NCBI GenBank assembly: GCA_030435675.1
Contig: CM059621.1
Span: 15,624,001 to 15,688,000, forward strand
Direction of reading: 5' to 3'
From: Steinernema hermaphroditum
Taxonomy: Eukaryota > Nematoda > Chromadorea > Rhabditida > Steinernematidae
Length of the DNA stretch: 64,000 nucleotides
In this document: piece by piece, positions 32,936 through 45,200 of the stretch
Position numbering within the stretch: position 1 is the stretch's first letter
How the letters are laid out: each line of letters opens with the position of its first letter
Made by a program: the position numbers and the translations under genes
Notes under the pieces: model-generated
The model's database searches: none
Told to the model about the DNA's origin: nothing
What the model saw: only the letters and a program-made list of their open reading frames with translations

Positions 32936-33017
32936 GACCGAAGGGTCTGTTGGGGAGTGAGGTCAGAAACGTTGAGGTCAAGTATGTACGAGATACCCGG
33001 TACGCCAGTTTACAAAT

Positions 33018-33025
33018 TCCCTGAG
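33018..33025 (-). promoter_or_regulatory. lin-4/miR-125 8-mer seed site
   Basis: The minus strand reads CTCAGGGA, a full 8-mer match to the lin-4/miR-125 seed. It is 40 bases from the let-7 site. Confidence 0.6.
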
Positions 33026-33063
33026 TTTCAGTACAAATACGCCGTTTTACATACTCGATCGGT

Positions 33064-33071
33064 TGAGGTAG
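33064..33071 (-). promoter_or_regulatory. let-7 family 8-mer seed site
   Basis: The minus strand reads CTACCTCA, the full complement of let-7 nucleotides 2-8 plus A1. It lies ~190 bases after the copy A stop. Confidence 0.6.
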
Positions 33072-33260
33072 GCAAGCCGCGCGCACGCCCAACGCCCTAT
33101 GTACATATTTACAAATAGACGCCTGGACGGGTGTTAGACGGGCACGGCTAGGAGGCAGGAGGGGGGAGGTGGTTCGGCAGTCGAATCCTGAAGACCGTAA
33201 TGAGAAGGAGGTGGAAGAATAAATAGAGAGGGTAATATGTACAAGATTAAGAGACTAATA

Positions 33261-36200
33261 TTAGTCGTGTTTCGCTTCCATCAGATGGACGTTGAAGCTG
33301 AGTTTGTCGGTGCATTGGAATCCGCACCTGTTGCATTTGAACGGGGAGTCGTAGCCGTGGTAGTCGCGATGGATGACGTAGATGGCGCGGTCGTGGAATG
33401 CCATCTCGCAGTGTTGACAAACGAAGCGCCACTCGAATGCCGCCTTGGGAGGTGCTTCCTGAAAATAGCGCTATTTTTGTAAGAAAACGGCGGTTTTTTT
33501 TATAATAAAAATGTCTTGAATTTTTGGTACATCTTCTTTATCCTTTTTTATATTTACCTTGTTCGATAGTTATCAGGGTTTATGTTTTTTATTTTTGGAT
33601 TGTGAGTCTGGAAATTCCATCTATTGCGCAAATAACGTTCACTGTTCGGGTGACCAGTTCATATTTTGTTACAGCATGACGAGAGAGCATGATAAATTGA
33701 TATTTTTGAAAAAGTTCGTATCGACCACTGTGCCAACAACGAGGACCAAGAACGACCTCTCTTTAGTCATTTCTAGGATAGCAAACGGGAGATCATCATC
33801 GACACAAATAAATGAACCCGAAATTTTGTTTCTTTACTTAATTATCTCTGGGAGAACCATAAAATATGTCTACTCTTCTCGTTCATACATGAGAAATATC
33901 CCTCTCACGCCGGTATGGGGTGACGGTCAAACCTACACAGGGCGCCGGTTCCCTGTTCGAGTCAGATTTCAGTTCCGCTATTGAGCTGACTTTAATGATT
34001 AGTAGATGAAATTATCCACAGGTTCTTTCTATTTTTGAAGATAAGTATCTTCTTTATCCCTTTTTATATTTACCGTTTTCGATAGTTCCAAGTTTGCTGC
34101 TATCAGGTTATATGTTTTTGGTTTTTTTTTGACACCTGGACGGGTACAAATTGGTCTATTCCATCGACTGCGCAAATTGTGTTCACTGTTCTGGGTGATC
34201 ACTTTCGTTATAGCATGACGAGAGCCGTTAGCACTCCTTCGACGTATCAGAAACATCACCCATTCTGTAATTGTTCAGAACATATTGGGTGGTTCAAAAA
34301 AGGGCATAAGTCTAAAATGACATTTCTGACAGCATTCAAACACGAGACCGGTCGGACGGTCTCTCAACGGTCTTCTGAGTTTCTAAATGGCTTTCTAGAA
34401 TGGATCATATACACATATGAATTTTTATACGTTTATATGAATTTAAGCCTTATAAGCCAACCATACTATTAACGCATATTCAGCAATATTCTTTGGTGAT
34501 CTTATATTAAGTCACTTGCATTATATTTTCAGCTGTCTACAAAGTCATTTCCGAGAGCATTCAGACGTGAGATCGGTAGGATAGCTAAAAGGAATAGCGA
34601 AACGACAAAAGCCGACCGATCCCAACGCTTTGAATCTCTGAGCAGAAGCGCCACTCAGGTTTTATGTTTTGAATTTTTGAATACTGCTTTGGCATACTGC
34701 TCTCGAAATTTCGAAAGTTTCATTACGATTATGTCGGGGAGACGGTTATGGCCAGACTTAATCCCACTGTTGAGTTGCAATTGCATTGCAAACGTGGCTC
34801 ACGCGGTCGTCGAAGTGACGATGTTTTATGGTAGCCGGAACGACCAACGACCGCTCACTCATCATTCAGAAGACAAGTCGAACAACTTAGTGGTAGAATT
34901 ATCTCATTCTGATTCAAGAAGACCCATTCGCCATCATTTGTTCGTTGTTTCAATTAAAGCTCTACAAACCTGCGAATCCTCCATTTTCTCTTCGTGACCA
35001 TTTTCTGTCATCTCACGGCGAAGTTCGCCGGAATGGCCAGTGGTCGTAGAAGAGTTGTTGCTGACAACGCTGCTGCAGTTCGAAGGCGAGAGGTGGATCT
35101 AAATCCGAGCTGTTACGAGCGAGGCTGCAGTACCTCTTACCTCGTCGTTGTGTTCTTCGGACGAAGGACTGTGAGGTCCTCTTTCTTGTAATCTCTGCGA
35201 GATTCTCGTAATCTCCGCGTCCAATTTCGTCGCCTTCGACTTTCTTTTCCTTGATCCAGTAGGCCCATTTGAGTCTTCGCTGCTCGTGTATGTTCTCGTG
35301 GAGTCTTCACTTTGGGACCTCTCTCGGGGAAGCGGTTCCGTTCCGTCCACTTCCATCGCTTCGCTGGTGTCTTGTGCCGTAGAAGAAGGCGCGATCGCCA
35401 AATGGGGTTGGAGCAGTGGAGCCGGGCCCAGGATTTCGGATGAGGGAAGGAGGCCGTGATGGGAGCTGAAAAGTGGAGTTGATAGGAAAGTTTGCAAATG
35501 GTAATAAATTTTTGTGCTCCGAAGCAGGGCTGTGCGAAACTCAAAACTCGGATGTCAAAACTCAAAACTCAAAACTCAAAACTTTTTTGACGACCTCAAA
35601 ACCAAAACTCAAAACTCAAAATTCAAAACTCAAAACCAAAACTCAAAACTCAAAACTTAAAGCCATTTGTGACAGAAATACAGTAAAAGTTCCTTCAGCA
35701 AAGTCTTCCAGAAAGCCGTTTGAGTTTAGAAACAGTAGCTTTTGGAGATTTTCGGGTGTCGCCGACCTTCGGAGATTGACCAGTGGCGGTGATGCCACGG
35801 AGAAGACCCTCTCGCGTCCAGCATGGACAGTGCTTCAAGGCCGAGTTTTGAGTCGAGTTTTGCCAAAAAGTCAAAACTCAAAACTCAAAACTCAAAACCC
35901 AAAAAAGGCCTCAAAACCCCAAAACTCAAAACTCAAAACTCGCACAGCCCTGCTCCGAAGGAGAGTTCTGACCGATCTTGATCTTGACCGCTATTAGCCA
36001 ATTCTAGAAGAAATATTGCACTTATGACTTTCACTTGTTAACAGTGTTAACAGTGCAGGACAATTTTTTTCATTGACACAAGGGGCGTTGTATAGTAATT
36101 TTTGGTTGGCTAATGTTCCCACATAAATCAAAGAGTGGATATAGCACTATGGATAAGGGTGATCGTGGCAAGACCATAGTCATATGGAGGAATCCACAAG

Positions 36201-39200
36201 AAGAGTCCTTTGAACCAAAGAAATTCCATGTGGTCAGGATTGGGTTGATAGCGAGTTGGTAATCGAATTCTAACCCAATTTTACTTATCGATTTTAAAAT
36301 TATGAATGAGCCATTTTTGAGCAAGTTTCAAGCCTTCGGGTGCCTACGGGCGAGAAATTTAATTTATAAGGGCTGATTGCGACGAAAAAAGTACGACTAA
36401 GAAAACTTCCATTGGGTCAGGATTGGCTTGACTTAAGTCAACAGTCCAAATTTTACTACTTCTTTTTTAAGTTGATTGTTTAGGTTCAATGAATAGACCG
36501 TTATCTTGATCGCTACTTGCCCATTATAGGAGAAATGTTTCATTTATAACTTTCATTATGAGGCAATACTGGACAACAATTTTTGTGAAAATGTGTTTCA
36601 CAAGTGAAAATGACACATCCAAAAATTTGTGGAGCATACGCGTAGAAATCTGGCTAGAAAACTGGCAAACTTTCTCCTCATGCATACACTTTTTCCGTAT
36701 TCACCCTTATCTATATTTGCTATGGATAAAGCCAAAAAAATCCGACTTTAACCGAAGAAGAAATTTTTGTTTAAAGTAATCTCAAATCAAGAAAGTTATT
36801 ATATTTTTAAATTTATAAAGCAACAGTGACATCCACTCCCTTCTCCACAAACCATTGCTCATCTCATTTCTATATTTACGCATGTCCCACGCGGTCATGT
36901 GCGCCTTTCCTAACAGCTAGAAACACACGAGAGGTCGCTTAGCCTCAATAATTAGCTAGCACTCTCCAAATCACTTTTATTGTGATTATTTTATAGACCA
37001 GCAGTTCGTATAAATGTGAAAAGTCTGCTATAATTAAATTGTTGCAGCAGTAGTGTGGTGGTGCTTATTGTTCAAGCACTGATGACACTAGCAAGGGTAC
37101 GGTCAAACGTGGTAAGCGCCAATCAGGATGTCTATGAGCTTTTTGGTCTTTTTCATTCTATAAACTCACAAATCACATTTTTGAGGGCAGACACTCGGCA
37201 ACCACTCATCCGTTCATCCAGCACTTAAACGGACTCATTTTCTCACTCATACGCTAATCGCTATTTTACTACTGCAATTTATTTTCATTGAGCTTCTTGT
37301 CGTTATAATGTTTGCAAACACAAACGCAGATGCATTACCTTTCGGGCAACTGGAGGGCTGACAAGTTGAGGTTGGCGGTGGCGGCCTGATTCCTCAGGAG
37401 ATGATTGATGTTATGACTGATTTGCTCGTTCATGTCCAAAGATCGAAAATCGCAGAGGCTGCAGATGGCCAGCGACGAGGGACCAGGGAGCTGTGAGAGA
37501 TCGAAGTTCAACGAGTCGGGCTGTCTTAGAAGAAGCGAAGGAAGGTCCAACGACGACATCGTGGGGCACGTCGTCAGCAAAGAGCTGATGCTGTTCTGCT
37601 GAGGGCTATTTCCACTCAGGACCACACTCTTCTCCTGCTCTTCATTGTCACTTCCCGACGTGGCCGCATGGCCATTGGTGTGTCCGTTTTCGACCATCTC
37701 CTTGGGCAAGCGTCGATGACCGTACTTGTTGAGGTGGGTGTGGAGACTGTGACTGTGTTTGGCCGCGTAGCCACAGTCCGCACACTTGAACAAGTAGGCG
37801 TCGCTGTGGGACTTCATGTGCGAGTTCAGCATGGACTTGTTGACGCAGCGATAGGTGCATTTGGTGCAGAAGAAGGGCTTGACGCCATCGTGGTTCTTGA
37901 GATGGAAGTCGAGATGGTGTTTGTAGCCGGTGACGAAGTCGCATCCCTCCCTGGAGCACTTGAGTTGACGATTTGGGGGGATGTGAGTGGAGGCGTGCGC
38001 CCAGCGCTCTTCTCTGGACGAAGACACGTGATCGCAGTGCTTGCAGATGAATCGCTTCTCGCGTTGTTTCCTTGTGGGCTTTGGCTTCGTGATGGCACCA
38101 TTTTCCAGAATGAAGTTAGACGTGCCAGGCTCGGCATCGCCATGTTCTCCATTGGTCATCTCGGCCAGCGCTTTCATCTGCGCCAGAGCTTGAGATCCGA
38201 CGCCTCCCTTCATATTCGAGGCGTCTCTGTAGCCGACGGCCGTCTTCTGCGCCGGAGTGTGCTGCGCGAACATGTGCTTCTTGAGGCGACCCTCTGTTCT
38301 GGAAACGTAGTCACACATGCGGCATTTATGGTCACCATGGGTGTTCATGTGGGAGTTGAAGTGGAACTTCGATGGACTCGAGAAGCCACAGACTTCGCAC
38401 ACGAATTTCGAATCGTTGCCCGATTCGGACGGTTCCACTGGACCAAGACCTGGAGCCCGGGAGAAGGAGGCGCTTCCGGCTCCGTTGCTCGACGACAAAG
38501 AAGTGGGGGGTGGTAAAGCTTCAGAGTCGCCGTTGGTGACCGTGGTGTTAGGACTGGATGGGCAGGAGACGACGGGCGTTACGGAAGGGATGGATACGGT
38601 AGGAAGGGAGAGGTTGTGGTTCTTGGAAGCGGCGAGTTTCAGCGCCTCCGCGCGGACTTTCTCTTCGATGCGAAGGGCTGCCATTCGATTTTGGTTGATT
38701 CGTTCGATGTCCGGTTTCCTCCTAAAATGGAAGTGTTACCGTATTAGGCTGAGTGTTGTATTTGATTCTTATTATTCCTATTGAATTTCTGGGTTTCGGC
38801 TAAATTTGAATTTTTCGAAGAGAGTCTCATTATTTTTGTAAATCTGTTTTCTATTCAACTCTGCTACGGTCAAATGGATAAATCGGGATAACTACGGTAG
38901 GCCTCAACGAGTGTATACATACATCATGGAAGTATCGACTACTGCTGCTTTCAACCGCCCCCTTTGGGAATTTACACCGTTGAGACTTCGTACAAGGTTG
39001 AATAGTACACTTGATTCTTATCATATTGAGTTTTTGCGCTGCGGTTAAAAGTGAATTTTTAGAAGAAGATCCGATTATTTTTGTTGTCTCGTCGAACGCA
39101 CAAATCGGGATGAACCCGATGCCAACCGGTAGGCCTCAGTGAGCGTGAAAGTGAAAATGTTACAGTACTAGACTGAATGCTGAATGAAACTTGATTCTTA

Positions 39201-42200
39201 TTATTCCTATTGAATTTTTTTAAGAGGATCCCATTATTTTTGCCAACCTCTTATTGTCACTACCTCTACTCCGGTCAATGCTCAAATGAGGATTAGTGAA
39301 AAAATTACAGACTGAATGTTGTACGTGATTATTATTGTTCCCACTAAGTTTTTGGGTTTCACTACATTAAATAACATTATACAAAACCGAATTTTCAGGA
39401 GAGGATCTCATTATTTTTGTCATATTGGGCGAGCTTCTTCTAACAAGACTGCTCTCGAACACCATAAGCAGTCACTTTAGTTAATTCCTTTTTCTAAGTT
39501 TCAGAGTCAGTGAGGTTTGAATATTATACTCTATTGAGTTTTGGTTTCATGTAAAACCGAACTTTCAGGAGAGGACCCCGTTATTTTTGTAGCTTCAAAG
39601 ACTTCATCAAAGAGTCCAGATGTCTTATTTTTGGACCATCCAAAATCAGCCTATATGCCGTGTATTACTCTCGGGAGTCGTTCTATTCAACATTAAATTA
39701 CCATTTTCTCCTTCTTATTTAAGCAAAGGCAGCTAGGCTTTTACGTTCGGATTTGTACACTCACTAAGGCCTGCTGCTTACGCCGGACTCATTCCGATCG
39801 GCACGTAGCACTCTTGTCAGTTCGTGGACTGCTTCATGATGATTTTCTTCAATACTTATTTTTTAAAGTTCTTAGTTGTTTTTCACCTCTTATTACATCA
39901 CAGACCACCTAAAAATAGACACCTATCCCGATGTAGCCTCCCTTTTCTTGGCCACAAACACACCGGATCCTGTTTTTTCCAAAAACATTTGCATGTACAC
40001 ACGGAAGTGTAATGCATTCACATCGCACTCTCTTGTTTAGCCCCACAGTAATCCCATTTCGAATTCCGACGACTTACGTGTCCGCTCCATTGATGCTTGT
40101 ACTTGACGGCGTCCCGTTCATCGAACTCCCGTTCTGTGGTGTGTTCCCAACTGAAAACAAACACTTGAGACCGGTTATATGTAAGAGTGCATGAGTGTTG
40201 TTTAAAGAGTGGAAATCGATAATTTTCATTTTTGTTTGTGAAAGACTTAGGAGAGAAATCAATGCAGGAATTGGTTATCATCGGTAGATGGATATACCCT
40301 CTAATAGTAGATTTTGAGGGTTTGAACGTGGTAAGCAAATGGTTAAGTTTATTATTAATCTCAAATTTTAGGCCGATATCGTGGCAGGAGCCCGAGATAG
40401 GCCGAGACAGCCCCTGTAACAGCAGATTTTTGAACTTGAGGATTTGATCCCGACGGTATAGTGCATAATTGATTAGTTTTCATGTTTATTTTTGTCCATT
40501 TCAGTACTCTTTTAATATCTTCCAGTCTAGTCAATTGCTATTTTTGATCATATTTGCTGTAGTCCTACGATCCACTCGGACAAAAATGGTACTACTAGGC
40601 CTTAAACGTGGTAGCCGAAACGCGTCAGTTCGTTACCGGGTGAAGTGCAACTATGTGTAAACATATGATATTGTACAATAAATCTGTAATAAATGTGATA
40701 TGAATTCTTTGCCTTTTGACATGAAATAATGGTCAGCAGGCTAAGTAACCCGGCGGAGGGGACATGAAAGAGACGAGAAAGTTTCGAATCCGCCCAGAAG
40801 ACAAATATTTAATTTTCAGTTGAAGACACCCATTTTTTATGCACATTGTTGTGTTTTATTCGACAATTCAACGAAAAATGCATCTTTGTTCGATATACTA
40901 TTATACGATAGTCATCTGTTTCTAAGGCTATTGTACGGTAAAAGCAGCTGAACAACTGAACTTTTGAGACAATGGAAAAATGATGTTTGTCCCACGGAGG
41001 ATGAAAATATTGTATATATACGTTCCTTTGGCGATGGAGGCGAGTAGAATGACGGCGATGGTACGTCGTCGATAGAAGTCGCGGTCTTCCTAACCGAAAT
41101 TGACAACTATTTGGAAGCCGTGGCGTCTTACTAAGAAGACCGCTACCACCGCCCAGCTCCACCGCCGCCATTTAAGACAAAGATGCAATGTCAAAGCCTG
41201 TACCGTGATCATTGAAATTAATTTTTGGTGATGCCTACTTAAACTGACGGGATCCCAGCATTCGACTTCGATGCCGTAGCCAAAAGAAGACCGACGACTA
41301 CGATATGATTTGTGCTTGTTTAGTACGTCCTACACGGCATAATGCCGTTGATTGGAGAGGATCAATGGTGCAATAATATCCTAATAGGGGCGTGATTTTT
41401 GGTCTGAAGTTTTGTCCATGTCCATCCATGAATGAAAATGGCGAAACTATGATATATTCTCTTAGGTAAATTAAGTGAAAATTAAGGGCAAGGGAAGATA
41501 CATATTCACTTTCTTTCCATTTTTAAGTGGTATGTTATACAACATGTGGAATTTCCTTCTTTTTGTTCATTGAGCATTAGTTTGATGATTACCCTTAAGA
41601 TCACCGATGCATTGTAATCGCCACCGAACAATGTGTAAAGGAGCGCATGATTTGAAGTCCTGGTCAGCATCTACCCTGTTCGTTTTATGTCACTGTACTA
41701 GGCATTTTTGCATTTAATTTAGCGCTTCAACCTGAAAGTCATGATTGTTGTCGATTTTCTTCATGAAATTCATTGTTATTATCGTCAAGAATAGGCTGTA
41801 AATCAATTTTTCATTTGCCGTAGGCTTTCAGTTCAATCTCCGAATTAATATAAGGGTAAGGAAAAACGAATCGTTGCATTATTTGCTTTCTATTACTGTA
41901 CAGTGATCTTCGGAATGCGTGAAACCATTATAAAAGGGACAATTCTTACAGTATGGAATAACAACTTACGTATTTCTTGTTTAATTCCACCGTTCAAATG
42001 CCCAGGTGTTTTGAAAACCGGCGACACCTCAGCTGCCGCTACCGTACCCCCAGCCAACGAACTGCCACCGACGCCTCCGGGTCGATCCAGTGTGTTTCCC
42101 ATTGCATTCATGAACTGATCTAGTTTCATGCCGAAAAGACTCGAATTCGTGGGGTGGATAGGCGTCGGAGTGACGATGCCTCCCGCACTCATCGGAGCGC

Positions 42201-45200
42201 TTTGAGACCAATTCGGGCTCCCAAGGAGATGTTGGAATTGGGAGGGCGTCGTGGCGGGAACCGTTTTCGGCGATGGCTGCGACCAGGAGTTGCTCCTGCC
42301 GGGCCAGTCAAGACCGGCGAAAGAGGACAGGTCTGCTTGCTGGCCGTTGGAGGAGACTGACGCAGCCGGGGATACGGTAGGCGGACGGTAGTCGTAGCTG
42401 GTTGGAAGCGTCCATGATGTGAGTGGAGCGCTCTGAAATTAAGGTATGAGACTGATTTCGATGAATAGATCCCCGCTGAGCTCTTTGATTACTATAGAAT
42501 ATTACTTTAGCTTTACTTCTTGTCCACTTTTTTTCTTCTTAACTCTAAAGATCTTATTACTTATCGTTTTGCCATTAGATTTTTGCTCCTTCCGCTTCAG
42601 GCCCATTTATACTCTGCGCGACACAAAACGCCCTTTTTGGTGTCGCTTAGCTTGTCTACGTGACTATTTACGCAAAACCGAATAAAACTGCACAGTCATG
42701 ATGTTTTCGGATCGGGCTATCAAATCATCATCCGGAAAAAATCTTAGGTTAACTTTAAGTAGGTTAAGTCAACTGTCGCTTAGCTTCAAGTTGACTTAAC
42801 TTACATGGCATATTCCAAAAAATTTTTTCAGATGATGGTTTGATAGCCCGATCCAAAAGCATCATGACTTTGCAGTTTTATTCGCTTTTGCTTAAATAGT
42901 CACATGTAGACAAGCTAAGCGACACCAAAAAGGCCGTTTTGTGTCGCGCAGAGTATAAATGGGCCTTTAGACATGTAGACAAAACGACATGGGACATGGG
43001 TTAGACATGGGTTGGTACCCTTAGATGCTGAGGCTTGGAGAAAAATGCCAATTTCAATCATAAAAGGACATTCACATAATCGAAATTTGTGATTTGCACA
43101 ATGAAGCTTGGGATAGAATTGATTACGAAGAAAAAAAGAAAATGGCTACATATCCATTTTCGCCTTTATTGGCGAAGTTGACTTTAGTCATTTGCATGTA
43201 ACTTTCTAGGGGCGTTTACACGCTTATAAGAGACTCCGGCATGCTTATAAGTAGGGGGAGGGTTGACCTTCACTTATGATTGCATAAGATTTTTGTTTCT
43301 TTTTGATGCAGACATGTTTTTATCTATTTTCGCGGATAGAATTTGTCTATTTTTGGAACAAGTAGGGTAGTCCCCTTACATGTTGAGTCTTGGAGAAAAA
43401 CGCCAATTCCAATCATACAAGTGCATTCACATAAGCGAAATTTGTGATTTCCGCAATGAAGCTGTTTGTTTACGCTCGTTCCGCACAATGCACTCTGTTT
43501 ATGCGTTCGAAAGTGCTATTTTGGGCACAAAATACAAGGTGAAATTTTCTAGAATTTTTTGAACGTTCAGAATAATTTATGCTTATGTGATTAAACAAGC
43601 ATTGATTTAACGTCTCGAACTGAGCTGCAGACTAGGATCAGACTTAAATGATGAATTTTTGTATACCTATCTGTTGTCATTTTGGGTTACCTATTCATTT
43701 TGTATTCAATTGTTTCTGTGATTGTGTGATCTTATTCCATTATAACTATAGAGTATATTGTTTCTCAATTGCAGAGAATATACGTATACGGACAGCTGAA
43801 GGCTTCTGTGCACAGGAGTTTCAGACACCAGACAAAACAGGGGCACGGGCCGGCGTCGAATCGATCCCGACCGGCCAGGATGATCACCGAGGGGCAGTCG
43901 ACTTCGGACAGCAGACATTATAACTATTATATTTTTATATAACTATTATAACGACCCAACACCTACCGACTACAAATCAGACATCTTGGCAATGAGCCAC
44001 AGACAGTGGACCGCTTGAAAGGAAAAGGAACCGGTGCCACTATGCCTCCTAGACCGATAGCCCGCCAATCGTCTACCGGGTTAGGTTTATCCGTACACAG
44101 GGGAGCGCTCGCATTCGATCATTCGAGGAGCGGTCACTTTCAGATACCATACAAAATGAGGATTTAGATGTGCGTCCCTCCCCACGAGTGAGACAAGTGA
44201 AACACTTTGGGCTAGGCAAACTTAGAAATTTTCGTGGAATCTTTGCATGTTCAGAGTTGAAGTTCACATCGCTGATGATTTGACTTTTCGAAATGGGCTG
44301 CAGATCAGACTTAATCGATGAATTTTTGCAGTACTGATAGGTTACTGAAACCTATTCGTTCTGATCACGCACCTATTCGTTTTCAAGTCAGTGTGTGTAA
44401 ATTATACAATAAATCTTAAGTATACTGCTTCCTGCACAAATTTTATACAATTTTTTTTGAACATTCTGCATGGAAACCTATTCTTTTGGGTTGAATGTGC
44501 GTAAATTATAATGCACTATAGTCCATTTGTACCAATTTTTGTAAAGGTGGTCTTACTTTCAAATACCCTTGGTAGATAGTGTAACCTAACTCCGCCACCT
44601 CGACTTCCCTCGCGAACATATCACAGCGGCGCTTAATGAAACTACACACAAAGAGCCGCTCTTATGCTGTTCTTGGAATTGTGGCCGTCGGCGAAAAGCC
44701 AGCATATTATGTTGGAGCGCATTAATGATTTTCAAAAGCGCCGTATACGCCTGGGGCATTGATGTCAGCATGCATAGTTACACGAGCTGTGGAGGCATGA
44801 TTCTTAGTAAGGAGAATAGACGGTGGAGGAGAGCGAGACAGCGCAGCTCATTTTTGTGTTTAGTGAGCTTTATCCTTAAAACACATAAAGCTAACACTGT
44901 TTCGATAAGATTCATTTTTGAAGGACATCACTGGAAAAGAGGAAATTCCGTTCGGGAAGTCATCGATAAGAATGCAGAAACATCTTTGAAATATCACCAT
45001 TTCAATGTGAGCAGGAAACGGTGACAGCGCCGGCGACGGAGACGGGGATATCTTGGCCTAATGTGAACACACATCTTGGACGGCGACGTCCTCGATCTCA
45101 TTTTCTCGACTTTCTTCTGATGTGGATCTCTAGTGTACCGGGTCGAGTCCGACTCAGTGGCGCCATCGAGCCCGAGTCTAGAGGCTCATTTTCGTGGAAC

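Larger units (their letters stand above)
32570..33260 (-). promoter_or_regulatory. predicted 3' UTR of hunchback copy A
   Basis: Read on the minus strand, the first AATAAA after the stop is at 32575-32570, giving a ~690-base UTR. It contains an 8-mer let-7 site (CTACCTCA, 33071-33064), a 7-mer let-7 site (CTACCTC, 32935-32929) and an 8-mer lin-4/miR-125 site (CTCAGGGA, 33025-33018). The UTR borders are inferred. Confidence 0.6.

Noticed and set aside
33900..33985. tRNA-like T-loop (GTTCGAGTC) in an intron
   Set aside because: No matching acceptor, D-arm or anticodon stem could be built around it.
33458..37339. Direct splice from the main finger exon of copy A to its C-terminal finger exon
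   Set aside because: The phases do not match (2 against 0); inserting the exon 35141-35465 fixes the frame and supplies the acidic/Ser-rich region expected from copy B.
40809..41171. Possible exon or microRNA hairpin in the copy A intron (GCGGTCTTC and GAAGACCGC about 50 bases apart)
   Set aside because: The stem is too short for a convincing precursor and the exon reading has no domain or phase match.
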